In this document: positions 46,623 to 56,700 of the stretch, piece after piece | Numbering within the stretch: the first letter of the stretch is position 1 | Layout: each line of letters begins with the position of its first letter | Source of the DNA: Methylobacterium sp. Leaf123 | GTDB lineage: Bacteria > Pseudomonadota > Alphaproteobacteria > Rhizobiales > Beijerinckiaceae | Assembly: GCF_001423405.1 (NCBI RefSeq) | Contig: NZ_LMNS01000012.1 | Location: 1,203-65,202, forward strand | Direction: 5' to 3' | Length of the DNA stretch: 64,000 nt | Position numbers and translations under genes: made by a program | The notes under the pieces: generated by a model | Database searches by the model: none | Told to the model about the DNA's origin: nothing | Seen by the model: the letters and a program-made list of their open reading frames with translations, nothing else

Positions 46623-47231
46623 TCAGCCTTCCCGCTGCGGGAAGCCGCCGCGGAAGGCGAAATCGGTGATCGGGCGGCGGTCGTTCGGGCGCTCCTTGGC
46701 CCTCTGCTCCTCGCTCAGCTCCGCCCAGGGTGTGGCGCGACCGACGCCGTAGGCCGCCTCGACCCGATGATGCTCGGGCACGTTCAGCACGGTGAGCGCC
46801 CGCTTCCGGTCGAAGCCGCCCATGCCGTGGACGTGCCAGCCCTGGCGGTTGGCCTGAAGCGCGAAGGCGAGCGAGGCGGCGCCGGCATCGAGCGAGTGGC
46901 TGGCGGACGGCTTGAATTCGTCGCCGACCTTCATCCGCTCGCTGGAGACGAGGAAGACCAGGGCGCCGGTGCCCTCGGCCCATTTCTGGTTGCCGGGCAC
47001 GAGGAGATCGAAGAACGCCTGCCATTCGGGCGTGCCGCGCAGCGCGTAGAGGAAGCGCCAGGGCTGCGAGTTGTAGGATGAGGGCGACCAGCGCGCCGCC
47101 TCGAACATCCGCAGCAATTCCGCCTCCGGCACCGTCTCCCCGGTGAAGACGCGCGGCGACCAGCGCTCGGCGAAGATCGGCTCGATGGCGTGGTCGGGCG
47201 TGCGGGTGGTGGGGCGCGTGGTTTCGTCGGT
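46623..47231 (-). CDS. Nitroreductase family protein
   Basis: This FMN-dependent oxidoreductase of about 202 residues has RWSPSSYNSQPWRFLYA, the FMN-binding N-terminal segment with Ser/Asn/Gln-Pro, an ASHSLDAGAASLAFALQA helix and a GMGGFDRK loop typical of the family. I prefer a TTG at 47231 with a GGAG site nine bases upstream; a GTG at 47291 would add 20 residues of weak character. It lies 85 bases upstream of the acyl-CoA synthetase on the same strand. The substrate is not known. Confidence 0.82.
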   Translation of the reverse strand, partial: TDETTRPTTRTPDHAIEPIFAERWSPRVFTGETVPEAELLRMFEAARWSPSSYNSQPWRFLYALRGTPEWQAFFDLLVPGNQKWAEGTGALVFLVSSERMKVGDEFKPSASHSLDAGAASLAFALQANRQGWHVHGMGGFDRKRALTVLNVPEHHRVEAAYGVGRATPWAELSEEQRAKERPNDRRPITDFAFRGGFPQREG

Positions 47232-47375
47232 CAAAGGGGGCGGTCTCCAGGCTGGCAGAGCTTTGGTGCGGCGCACGGTATGGCACCGCACAAGAGCGGG
47301 CTAGGGGTCGGCGTTGCCGCGCCCGCCATGGCGCGCGAAAACGAGCCTCACGACATCGGTGCGACGAGGATGCTC

Positions 47376-48203
47376 ATGGGCGAAACCGGCACGAACCCGC
47401 TCCTGCTGCGCGAGGACCGCGACGGCGTCGCCACCCTGACGCTGAACCGGCCGGGGGCGCGCAATGCGCTCTCCTTGGCCCTGCTCGAAGCGCTGCGGGC
47501 GACCTTCGCCCATCTGGCGGGTGACGGCACGGTGCGGGCCGTGGTGCTGGCAGCCGCAGGCCCCACCTTCTGCGCCGGCCATGACCTCAAGGAGATGACC
47601 GGTTATCGCAGCGAACCCGACCGCGGCGCGAAACGGTTCGAAACGCTGTTCGCCCTGTGCTCAGACGTGATGATGGCGATTCCCGCACTGCCCCAGCCGG
47701 TGATCGCGGCGGTGGAGGGCGTCGCGACCGCGGCCGGGTGCCAGCTCGTGGCCTCCTGCGATCTGGCCGTGGCGGGGGCGCAGGCGCGCTTTGCCACGCC
47801 GGGCGTGCAGATCGGCCTGTTCTGCTCGACGCCGATGGTGGCGCTCTCGCGCAACCTCTCACGCAAGGCGGCGATGCGGATGCTGCTCACCGCCGACATG
47901 GCGGATGCGGAGGAGGCCCGGGGTCTCGGCCTCGTCAACGACGTGGTGGCGGCGGGCGGCGCTCTGGCCGCCGCGCAGGCCCTCGCCGCAGGGATCGCCG
48001 CGCGCAACCCCGACACGGTGCGGGTCGGCAAACGGGCCTTCTACGAGCAACTGGAGATGCCGCTGACGCAAGCCTACGCCCATGCCGGCCGGGTGATGCT
48101 GGAGAATATGCTGGCCCGGGCGGCGGAGGAGGGCATCGCGGCTTTTCTCGACCGGAAGAATCACGGGCAGAATCACGGGAAGGACTTCAGCAAGGTGCAG
48201 TGA
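47376..48203 (+). CDS. Enoyl-CoA hydratase/isomerase family protein
   Basis: The 275-residue crotonase-fold protein has the oxyanion segments FCAGHDLKEM near residue 68 and AAGCQLVASCDLAVAG near 120, followed by FATPGVQIGLFCSTPM. A DLKEM-type loop and the missing first catalytic Glu (GCQLVA where GGG/E is frequent) resemble the ECHDC3-like branch, whose hydratase activity is uncertain. The ATG at 47376 has a GAGG site; an ATG six bases earlier is also possible. It is divergent from the nitroreductase. Confidence 0.85.
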   Translation: MGETGTNPLLLREDRDGVATLTLNRPGARNALSLALLEALRATFAHLAGDGTVRAVVLAAAGPTFCAGHDLKEMTGYRSEPDRGAKRFETLFALCSDVMMAIPALPQPVIAAVEGVATAAGCQLVASCDLAVAGAQARFATPGVQIGLFCSTPMVALSRNLSRKAAMRMLLTADMADAEEARGLGLVNDVVAAGGALAAAQALAAGIAARNPDTVRVGKRAFYEQLEMPLTQAYAHAGRVMLENMLARAAEEGIAAFLDRKNHGQNHGKDFSKVQ

Positions 48204-48282
48204 GACGCGAACCGATCCGCGGTCCGCGCATTGCCTCCCCGTCGCCCTGAAGCCGTCACGCGACGCGGGCAAACGGACTGCC

Positions 48283-49062
48283 ATGCTCCTCAGACGTCCA
48301 CCTCCGATCACCACCGAGCCGGGCCCGAACACGAAAAAAATCGTGAGCTGGAACCTGCTGCGCCGCACCGGCGCGGCGGTGGATTGCCTCGTGGCGTTGA
48401 TCGAGCAGGAGCGGCCGGACTTCCTGCTGATGCAGGAGGCGACGAAGGAGATCGCGGCGCTGACCAAGCGCGTCGGCGGGGTCTATGCCTGGGCGCAATT
48501 GCCCGGTCGCATCCACGGTCCGGCGATGTGGAGCCCGACGCCGTGGCCCAACCCGCCCGAGATCGTCACCCTGCCGCCGGGGGTGCTGATCGATAGGGTC
48601 TGCCAAGTGCTTGATACCGGTGAGTTCGGCGTCGCCAACGTGCATCTTTCGCACGGGCAGGTGCTGAACCGGCGCCAGTTGCGGCGGATCGAGAGCCACC
48701 TGCCGCCGCGCGCGGCGGTGCTCGGCGACTACAACATCGTCGGCCCGGCCCTGTTGCCGGGGTTCCGCGATGTCGGCCCCCGGCGGCCGACCCATGCCAT
48801 GGTCGATGTGCTGCCGCTGCGGCTCGACCGCTGCCTCGTGCGCGGGCTCGTCTGCCATGAGCACATGGTCCTGCCCCGCGGCCTCTCCGACCATCACCCG
48901 ATCGTGGTGCACCTCTCGCCCGCGCCGGAAGGGGTCGTCTCGGTCAGTCGGCTCAGAGGTATGGCAGAAGCAGTCGGACGGCTGCGTCGCGCAGGCGTAC
49001 GGGGAGCGAGCGGGCGTCGAGGTCGGCGAGGCGCAGGGGGGTCTGAAACTTCGTCGCAATGA
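48283..49062 (+). CDS. Endonuclease/exonuclease/phosphatase family protein
   Basis: The 259-residue protein has the EEP fold motifs: VSWNLLRRTG (metal-binding Asn) near residue 22, LLMQEAT with the conserved Glu near 50, LGDYNIVGP (Asp, Asn) near 147, and LSDHHPIVVHL (Asp-His) near 201. It probably hydrolyses a phosphodiester in nucleic acid or lipid. Its last 37 residues, Arg/Gly-rich and not part of the fold, overlap the end of the convergent cardiolipin synthase gene by 110 bases. The domain ends near position 48925. Confidence 0.8.
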   Translation: MLLRRPPPITTEPGPNTKKIVSWNLLRRTGAAVDCLVALIEQERPDFLLMQEATKEIAALTKRVGGVYAWAQLPGRIHGPAMWSPTPWPNPPEIVTLPPGVLIDRVCQVLDTGEFGVANVHLSHGQVLNRRQLRRIESHLPPRAAVLGDYNIVGPALLPGFRDVGPRRPTHAMVDVLPLRLDRCLVRGLVCHEHMVLPRGLSDHHPIVVHLSPAPEGVVSVSRLRGMAEAVGRLRRAGVRGASGRRGRRGAGGSETSSQ

Positions 49063-50389
49063 AGGCTTCGAGCGCCCGGGCCAGCGCCACGTCGTAGACC
49101 TCCACGTTGAGCTCGAAGTTCAGGCGGAAGCTGCGCGAATCCCAGTTCGCGCTGCCGATGAAGCACCATTGCCCATCGACCACCATCGCCTTCGAGTGAT
49201 CGAAGGGCGGCTCGTCGATCCAGACCCGCACACCGCTCTTCAGGAGCGGATCGATATGGCCGCGGGTCGCCCAATCGACGAAGCGGTGGTCGCTCTTGCG
49301 CGGGATGGCGACATCGACCGCGATCCCCCGCGCCGCCGCGAGGCTGAGCGCGTTCAGCACGAGTTCGTTGGGCAGGAAATAGGGCGTCGTCAGCCGGATC
49401 GACTCCTTCGCGCAGGTGATCGCCTGGAGCACCACGGTCGCGATCTTCTCGATATCGGCGTCCGGGCCGGAGGTGACGACGCGGGCGGTGACCGCGCCGG
49501 CCGGCGCCAGCGGCGGCAGCCACGCCTCGCCCTCCAGCTCCTCGTCGCTCACGAACTGCCAGTCGGCGATGAAGGCCTGGGTCAGGTGCTCGACCACCGG
49601 CCCCTCGATCCGGAAATGCGTGTCGCGGATCGGAAAATCCGGCTTCTCCGAGACCCGGTTGCCGTCGGAGATGTTGACGCCGCCGGTGAAGGCGACGCCC
49701 CCGTCGATGATCAGCAGCTTCTTATGCGTGCGCAGGTTCAGGAACGGCATCCGCCAGGGCAGGACGGAGTGCATGAACAGGCCGGCCGGCACCCCGAGCC
49801 GGCGCAGATGCCGCCACGCGGCCGGAAAGAAATAGCCGCTGCCGATGCCGTCGAGGATCACGCGCACCTCCGCGCCGCGATCCTGTGCCGCCTTCAGCGC
49901 CGCGCAGAACGCCCGGCCGGTGGTGTCGTCGCGAAAGATGTAGCTCGACAGGGCGACGCTGCGGCGGGCCTCGCCGATCGCCGCCAGCATCGCCGGATAG
50001 GCTTCGTCACCGTTGCGGAAGACCTCGACTCGGTTGCCCGCCACCGTCGGCAGGCCGGTGACCGCCTGCACCGCCAAGTCGAGGGCGTGGTAGCGCTCGG
50101 GCACGTGGGCGGAGGGCTGCGGCGTCTCGTCGGTGGTCTGCGAGGGGCGCCGCTTCAGCCGGCGGGCGCGCCGCTCCACCCGGTTGATGCCGAAGGTGAG
50201 GTAGAGCAGCGTCCCGAAGACCGGCGCCAGCCACGCGAGCCCAATCCAGCCGATCGCCGCGCCCACCACCCGCTTGCGCAGCAGCACATGGACGCTGACG
50301 CCGAAGGTGAGCACGAGGCCGATGGCCGCGACGATCTCGGTGCGGAGCGAGGCCGTCGAGCCGAGCCATCGGGTGAGGACTTCTTCCAC
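48953..50389 (-). CDS. cls: Cardiolipin synthase (phospholipase D family)
   Basis: The 478-residue protein has two N-terminal membrane helices (PLDc_N region, about 17-36 and 43-65), then two HKD motifs: HKKLLIID at 222-229 and HSKAMVVD at 398-405. Both carry the His and Lys needed for transphosphatidylation. It condenses two phosphatidylglycerols, or a related pair, to cardiolipin in the inner membrane. The start is a GTG at 50389, after AGGCGGA; the reading frame extends upstream through addB antisense and is ignored. Confidence 0.9.
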   Translation of the reverse strand: MEEVLTRWLGSTASLRTEIVAAIGLVLTFGVSVHVLLRKRVVGAAIGWIGLAWLAPVFGTLLYLTFGINRVERRARRLKRRPSQTTDETPQPSAHVPERYHALDLAVQAVTGLPTVAGNRVEVFRNGDEAYPAMLAAIGEARRSVALSSYIFRDDTTGRAFCAALKAAQDRGAEVRVILDGIGSGYFFPAAWRHLRRLGVPAGLFMHSVLPWRMPFLNLRTHKKLLIIDGGVAFTGGVNISDGNRVSEKPDFPIRDTHFRIEGPVVEHLTQAFIADWQFVSDEELEGEAWLPPLAPAGAVTARVVTSGPDADIEKIATVVLQAITCAKESIRLTTPYFLPNELVLNALSLAAARGIAVDVAIPRKSDHRFVDWATRGHIDPLLKSGVRVWIDEPPFDHSKAMVVDGQWCFIGSANWDSRSFRLNFELNVEVYDVALARALEAFIATKFQTPLRLADLDARSLPVRLRDAAVRLLLPYL

Positions 50390-50614
50390 CGGTCCGCCTG
50401 CTGTGCTGCCCTGTCGAGGAACGGCGGAGGAGATAAGCCAAGCCTGGTGTGACGAACAGCTAGCCCTCCACAAATCGCCGTCGCATGCTAGAACAAAGCT
50501 CGAACGGTGGGCGGAGCGGCCGGGGCCGGCGCCTGCCGCTTTTCGAAAGCCTTCACCATCTTGCCCGCAGGTGGTCGGTCCCGACCGCAGAGCGTCAGGT
50601 TCAAACCGTCGAGC

Positions 50615-53600
50615 ATGTCCGCGAGCGCTGCCCCCCGCGTCTTCACGATTCCCCCCGGCGCGCCGTTCCTGCCGACGCTGGCGGATGCCCTCGTTGCGGG
50701 CCGCCTCGTCGGCGCGGTCGGCGGCGATTCCTTCGCGCTGGCCTCGGTCACGCTCTACCTGCCGACGCAGCGGGCGGTGCGCGCCCTCTCGACCGTGCTG
50801 GCGCAACGCCTCGGCGGGGCGGCCCTGCTGCCGCGGATGATCCCGCTGGGCGAGGCCGACGAGGCGGAGCTCGACCTGTCCGCCAACACCCTCCTCGAAA
50901 CGCGGGAGGATCTGCTCTACCCCTCGATCCCCGCACTGGAGCGCCGGCTGATCCTGGCCCGCCTCGTCCAGAAATGGGCGGAGACGGTGGACCGCGAACT
51001 CCTGCCCATCGACGACGAAGTACCCTTCCTCGTCCCCTCCTCCCCCGCCGACGCGGTGGCGCTCGCCGCCGACCTCGAAGGGCTGATGGATGCGCTCACC
51101 GTCGAGGGCCTGCCCTGGAGCGAGATCGCCGCCGCGGTGGAGGCCGAGCATTCGCGCTACTTCCGCCTCACCCTCGACTTCCTGAAGATCGCCGCCGAGC
51201 ACTGGCCCGAGATCCTCGCCGCCCGTTCGCTGGCCGACCCCACCGCCCGCGCCCGCCGCCTCGTGCTGGCCGAGGCCGACCGGCTCTTTCGCGAGCGGCC
51301 GGGCGATCCGGTGATCGTGGCCGGCTCCACCGGCTCGGTGCCGGCCACCGCCCGGCTGATCGCGGCGGTGGCCCGCCTGCCCCGCGGCGCGGTGGTGCTG
51401 CCGGGGCTCGATCTGCACCTCGATGCGGAGGGCTGGGAGGCGATCGACGGCGCCGGCGGCAAGCACGACGAGATCGCCCACGGCCATCCGCAGGCGATCC
51501 TGCGGGCGCTGACCGGGCCGCGGGGCTTTGCCGTCGAGCGTGGGGATGTCGAGACGCTCGGGGATCTCCCGCCCGAGGCGGTGGCGCGGGAAAAGCTGCT
51601 GTCGCAGGCCCTGCGCCCGGCCGAGACCACCGATGCCTGGGCCGGGCTCGACGCGGCCGAGCGGATGACCCTCGCGCGGGAGGGCATGGCGGGCCTCGCC
51701 GTGGTCGAGGCGGCGGACGAGCGCGAGGAGGCGTTGGTCGCCGCGCTCGCCCTGCGCGAGACCCTGGAGACGCCCGGCGCCACGGCCGCCCTCGTCACGC
51801 CCGACCGTGGATTGGCCCTGCGCGTCTCGGCCGAACTCGCCCGCTGGGGCATCGCAGCCGAGGATTCTGCGGGCTTGAGTCTGGCGCGCTCGCAGGCGGG
51901 GCGCTTCGCTCGGCTCGTGGCGGAGCTTGCCGCCGAGGTGGCGCCGGCCCGCGTCATTGCACTGCTGGCCCATCCCTTCGTCCGGCTTGGGCTCACCCGC
52001 AGCGAGGTCGTACGCGCAGCCGCGGCCCTCGAGATCGGCGGCCTGCGCGGCCCGGCCCCGATCCCGAAGAACAGTTTCGACGGGATGCGCGCCGCGGTGG
52101 CCCTGCAACGCAACGCCACGGAGCGGGTGCCGCGTGCCAAGAAGCGCCTGAAGCCGGTCGATTGGGACCTCGCCGAAGACATCCTGGACCGGCTGGCGAT
52201 CGCGCTCGATGCGTTCCGCACCGACCTGCAGCCCGAGATCGGCAACCTCGTGGCGCTCGCCGCCGGGCATCGCGAGGCCTGCGAGCGGATGATGGGCGGG
52301 GCGGGCGAGGATGACGCGGACGAGACCGACGATCCCTCCCTCGACACACTCGACGGCCTGTTCGACGATCTCGAATCCGCCGAGCAGGAAGAGCTGCCGG
52401 GCCGGTTCTCCGATTACGCCGCGTTCTTCACCGCGCTGGCCCGCGACCGCACGGTGTCCTGCGCGCAGCGGAACGCGCATCCGCGCCTGCGCATCCTCGG
52501 GCCGCTCGAAGCGCGCCTGCTCTCCGTCGATCGCATCGTGCTGGGCGGGCTCGATGAGACGGTCTGGCCGGTGCGCCAGACCACCGATGCCTTCCTCAAC
52601 CGGCCGATGCGCGGGGATGTGGGCCTGAGCCCGCCCGAGCGGCGGATCGGACAGGCCGCCCACGACTTCGTGCAGGGGCTGGGCACCCATGACGCTGTCG
52701 TGACCCGCGCGGCCAAGCGCGAGGGCTCGCCGACCGTGCCGTCGCGCTTCCTTCAGCGCCTGCGCGCCTTCGGCGGCGATGCGGTCTGGGCCGGCGCCAT
52801 CGCCCGCGGCCAGCGCCTGCGTGGGCTCGCCGCGCGGCTCGATCGCGGCAAGGAGGCGCCGCCGCCGCGCCTCAAGCGCCCGGCGCCCAAGCCCGACCCG
52901 GCTCTGTTCCCGGAGCGCCTCAGCGTCACCGAGATCGAGACGCTGGTGCGCGACCCCTACTCGATCTACGCCCGGCATATCCTCGGCTTGGAGGCGCTGG
53001 AGCCGATCGCCGTGGTGCCGGGTGCGGCCGAGCGCGGCAGCCTGATCCACAAGGTTCTCGGCGATTTCTCCCAGGCCCATCCCGACGCGCTGCCGGCGGA
53101 TGCGGAAACCCAGCTCTATGCGATCGCCTTCGACGCCTTCGGCCCGCTTCAGGACCAGTACCCGGAACTCTACGCCGAGTGGTTTCCCCGCTACGAGCGC
53201 ATGGCGGTGGCCTTCCTCGAATGGGAGGTGAGCCAGCGGCAGGGCTTGCGCACGATCCACGCCGAGCGCTCGGGCAAGGTGACGATTCCCTTAGGGGAGC
53301 GAACCTTCACGCTCTCGGCCCGCGCCGACCGGATCGAGGCCCGCGCCGACGGCAGCTACTGCATCGTCGATTTCAAGACGGGCACGCCGCCGAGCAACCG
53401 CACCGTCTTTGCCGGTTTCTCGCCCCAGCTCACCCTGGAGGCGGCGATGCTGATGCATGGCGCCTTCGAGGGGCTGAAGGCCGCCGCCCCGCCGGATCTG
53501 CTCTACGTCCATGCCTCGGGCGGGCGCGAGCCGTTCCGGCCGATCCCGATCAAGCCGCCGCCGGGTGATGCGCGGGCGGTGGAGGCCGTCGTCGAGGAGC

Positions 53601-53758
53601 ATTGGCAGCGCCTGCGCGGCCTGATCGCCCGCTACATGACCGGCGAAGCGGCTTACCTGTCGCGCCCCTATCCGCAATACGAGCGCGCCTACAACGAGTA
53701 CGATCACCTCGCCCGCGTGCTCGAATGGTCGCTGGCCGGGCAAGGAGAGGCCGCGTGA
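50615..53758 (+). CDS. addB: Double-strand break repair protein AddB
   Basis: The 1047-residue alphaproteobacterial-type AddB has an N-terminal helicase-like region (VFTIPPGAPFLPTLADAL), VAGSTGSVPATARLI, the ILGPLEARLL segment and LDETVWPVRQT. A C-terminal PD-(D/E)XK nuclease follows with GSLIHKVLGDF and IVDFKTGTPP (catalytic Asp, Lys). With AddA it forms the RecBCD-like helicase-nuclease that resects broken ends. The ATG at 50615 is chosen as the first start with family similarity. The stop overlaps the addA GTG. Confidence 0.94.
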   Translation: MSASAAPRVFTIPPGAPFLPTLADALVAGRLVGAVGGDSFALASVTLYLPTQRAVRALSTVLAQRLGGAALLPRMIPLGEADEAELDLSANTLLETREDLLYPSIPALERRLILARLVQKWAETVDRELLPIDDEVPFLVPSSPADAVALAADLEGLMDALTVEGLPWSEIAAAVEAEHSRYFRLTLDFLKIAAEHWPEILAARSLADPTARARRLVLAEADRLFRERPGDPVIVAGSTGSVPATARLIAAVARLPRGAVVLPGLDLHLDAEGWEAIDGAGGKHDEIAHGHPQAILRALTGPRGFAVERGDVETLGDLPPEAVAREKLLSQALRPAETTDAWAGLDAAERMTLAREGMAGLAVVEAADEREEALVAALALRETLETPGATAALVTPDRGLALRVSAELARWGIAAEDSAGLSLARSQAGRFARLVAELAAEVAPARVIALLAHPFVRLGLTRSEVVRAAAALEIGGLRGPAPIPKNSFDGMRAAVALQRNATERVPRAKKRLKPVDWDLAEDILDRLAIALDAFRTDLQPEIGNLVALAAGHREACERMMGGAGEDDADETDDPSLDTLDGLFDDLESAEQEELPGRFSDYAAFFTALARDRTVSCAQRNAHPRLRILGPLEARLLSVDRIVLGGLDETVWPVRQTTDAFLNRPMRGDVGLSPPERRIGQAAHDFVQGLGTHDAVVTRAAKREGSPTVPSRFLQRLRAFGGDAVWAGAIARGQRLRGLAARLDRGKEAPPPRLKRPAPKPDPALFPERLSVTEIETLVRDPYSIYARHILGLEALEPIAVVPGAAERGSLIHKVLGDFSQAHPDALPADAETQLYAIAFDAFGPLQDQYPELYAEWFPRYERMAVAFLEWEVSQRQGLRTIHAERSGKVTIPLGERTFTLSARADRIEARADGSYCIVDFKTGTPPSNRTVFAGFSPQLTLEAAMLMHGAFEGLKAAAPPDLLYVHASGGREPFRPIPIKPPPGDARAVEAVVEEHWQRLRGLIARYMTGEAAYLSRPYPQYERAYNEYDHLARVLEWSLAGQGEAA

Positions 53759-56700
53759 ACGCCCCGCTGACCGGCTTCACCGTCGATGACCTGACCAAGG
53801 CGGCCCAGCGCCGGGCCGCCGACCCGCGCCTCTCGGCCTGGGTCTCGGCCAATGCCGGCGCGGGCAAGACCAAGGTGCTCACCGACCGGGTGCTGCGCCT
53901 CCTGCTCGATGGGGCACCTCCCGGCCGCATCCTCTGCCTCACCTTCACCAAGGCGGCCGCCGCCAACATGTCGATCCGCGTGTTCCAGCGCCTCGGCCGC
54001 TGGGTGACGCTGGACGACGCGGTGCTGACCGCGGAACTCACCGAACTCACCGGGGAGCGGCCTACCCGCGACACCCTGCGGCTGGCCCGCCGCCTGTTCG
54101 CCCGCGCCGTCGAGACGCCGGGGGGCCTCAAGATCGAGACCCTGCACGCTTTGTGCGAGCGGCTGCTGCACATGTTCCCGTTCGAGGCCAACGTGCCGGC
54201 CCGCTTCGTCGTGCTCGACGACAACCAGTCGCGCGAAGCCTTCGAGATCGAGACCGACAACGTGCTCGCCGACGCGATCCTCGGCGGCAACCAAGCGCTC
54301 TCCGATGCGCTCGCCGTGGTCGGCGCGGAAGCCTCCGGCGACACCCTGCGCGATGCGATCCGCTCGGCGATGCGGACCCGCGCCCTGTTCTCCGACCACC
54401 GCGCCCTGGAGCCGGCGCTCGGCCGCCTGCCGCGCGCCCTAGCGCTGCCGGACGGGGCAAGCGTCGAAACCATCGAGGCGGAGATCCTGGAGGGCAGCAG
54501 CCTCGGCGAATGGCGGGAGATCGCGGGCCGGCTGCGCACCGGCAAGGCGACGGACGAGAAACTCGCCGACGGGCTGGTGGAGGCGCACGCCGCTCTGGCC
54601 ACGGGCAAGGCGCTGGCGCCCTACCGCTCGGTCTTCTTCACCGACAAGGACGAGCCGCGCGCGGCCAAATCCTTCGGCACCAAGGCGGTGCCGGAGGACA
54701 TCAAGCAGGCGTTGCTCGACGAGCAGGCCCGGCTGATCCCGCTCTTCGACAGTCTGCGCGCCGCCCGCGCGCTCGCCCGGACGCTGGGCCTGTTTCGGCT
54801 GGCTGCCGAGATCCACCGCCGGGTCGAGGCGCAGAAGACCCGGCTCGGCGCCCTCGATTTCGACGATCTGATCCACAAGACCCTCGACCTGCTCTCGCGG
54901 GTCGGCGCCTCCTGGGTCCTGTACAAGCTCGACCGCGGCGTCGACCACGTCCTCGTCGACGAGGCGCAGGACACCAACCCGCAGCAATGGGAGATTCTGC
55001 GCACGCTCACCGCCGAGTTCGCGGCCGGCGAAGGCGCGCGCGGCCTCACCCGCACCCGCTTCGCCGTGGGTGACCCGAAGCAGTCGATCTACAGCTTCCA
55101 GGGCGCCGACCCGCGGGAATTCGAACTGACCCGCCGCGCCTGGGGCCGGGCTGCGGAGGGCGCCGGGCACGACTTCGCCGATGTGAGCCTCCGACTCTCG
55201 TTCCGCACGGCGAGCCATGTGCTCGCCGCGGTCGATGCCGTGTTCGGCGTGCCGGAGCATTTCGCCGGCCTCTCCTTCGATGCCGGTGCGCCGGGCACCG
55301 TCCACGCCTCCGCCCGCGCCGGAGTGCCCGGCGCGGTCGAGCTGTGGGGCATCGAGGAGCCGGCGGAAGCCGAGGAGCCCGATGCCTGGGCCGCCCCGGT
55401 CGATGCGCCCGAGCCCAACGCGCCGGCCATCGTCGTCGCCCGCCGCATCGCCCGCGCGGTGAAGACCTGGACGACGAAGGGCGATGCCTGCGGCCGGGTC
55501 TGGCGGCCGGGCGACGTGCTGATCCTCGTGCGCAAGCGTTCGGCCGCCTTCGAGGAGGTGATCCGGGCAATGAAGGGGCTCGGCGTGCCGGTGGCGGGCC
55601 AGGACCGGCTCGAAGTCGCGGGCCATATCGCCGTGCTCGATCTCGTCGCGGTCGGCCGCGCCGGACTGCTGCCGGCCGACGATCTCACGCTCGCCACCGC
55701 CCTCAAGACCCCGCTCGTCGGCCTCACCGACGACGACCTCACCCGCATCTGTGCCCGCCGCCCCTTCGCCGAGACGCTGGAGGACGCGTTGATCCGCCAC
55801 GCGCAATCCGGCGACGGGGCGGCGATCCGCGGCCTCACGGCCCTGCGGCTCTGGATCCAGCTCGCGGCGGAGAACGGCCCGTTCGGCTTCTACGCCGCCC
55901 TGCTCGGCCCCCATGGCGGGCGCAGCCGGCTGGTGGCGCGGCTCGGCGGCGAGGCGGGCGACGCCATCGACGTGTTCCTGGCCCAGGCCGCCGACGCCGA
56001 GAACGGGGGCGACGCGCCCTGCCTCGACGCCTTCCTCGCCGATTACATCGTGCGGCCCGGCCGCGGCCGAAGCGGCCTCTCGGTCAAGCGCGATCTCGAA
56101 TCGGGCCGCGACGAGGTGCGAGTGATGACGGTCCACGGCGCCAAGGGCCTGGAGGCGCCGGTCGTCGTCGTCATCGACGGTTGCGAGCCGCTCGGCCGCA
56201 ACGACCCGCCGCTGCTCGGCCTCGATCATCCCGCCGACGGGCCGCTGCCGCCGGTCTGGACCGGCGGGCGCACGCAGGATTGCGCGGCGACGCTCCAGGC
56301 CCGCTCCGCCCTTCAGGCGCGGGCGCGCGAGGAGCATAACCGCCTGCTCTACGTCGCCATGACGCGGGCCGCCGACCACCTCGTGATCGCGCCCTATCGC
56401 GGCGCGACGCGGGAGACGCCGGCCTCGTGGTGCGAGATGGTCCGCATCGGTCTTGAGCGCGGGCTGGGGCCCGGCGAGGCGGTCGAGACCGAGCACGGGC
56501 CGATCACGATCTGGCGCGACGGTTCAGGTGCCTCGCTCGCGGCCGCTGCCGCGGACACGGCCTCGCCGGAGCCCGAGACGGTGCCGGACTGGCTGTTCTC
56601 GGCCGCCGCGCCCGAGGCCGAGGCCGCGCCGCCGCTGAGTCCCTCGGGGGCGCTCGGTGCCGCGGACGGGCAGCGCCAGCCCCGGCGCCGCCTGGGGGAT

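Noticed and set aside
50390..53260. Upstream extension of the cardiolipin synthase frame to a 1435-residue protein
   Set aside because: The extension is antisense to addB, and the cls family N-terminus with its two membrane helices begins at the GTG at 50389.
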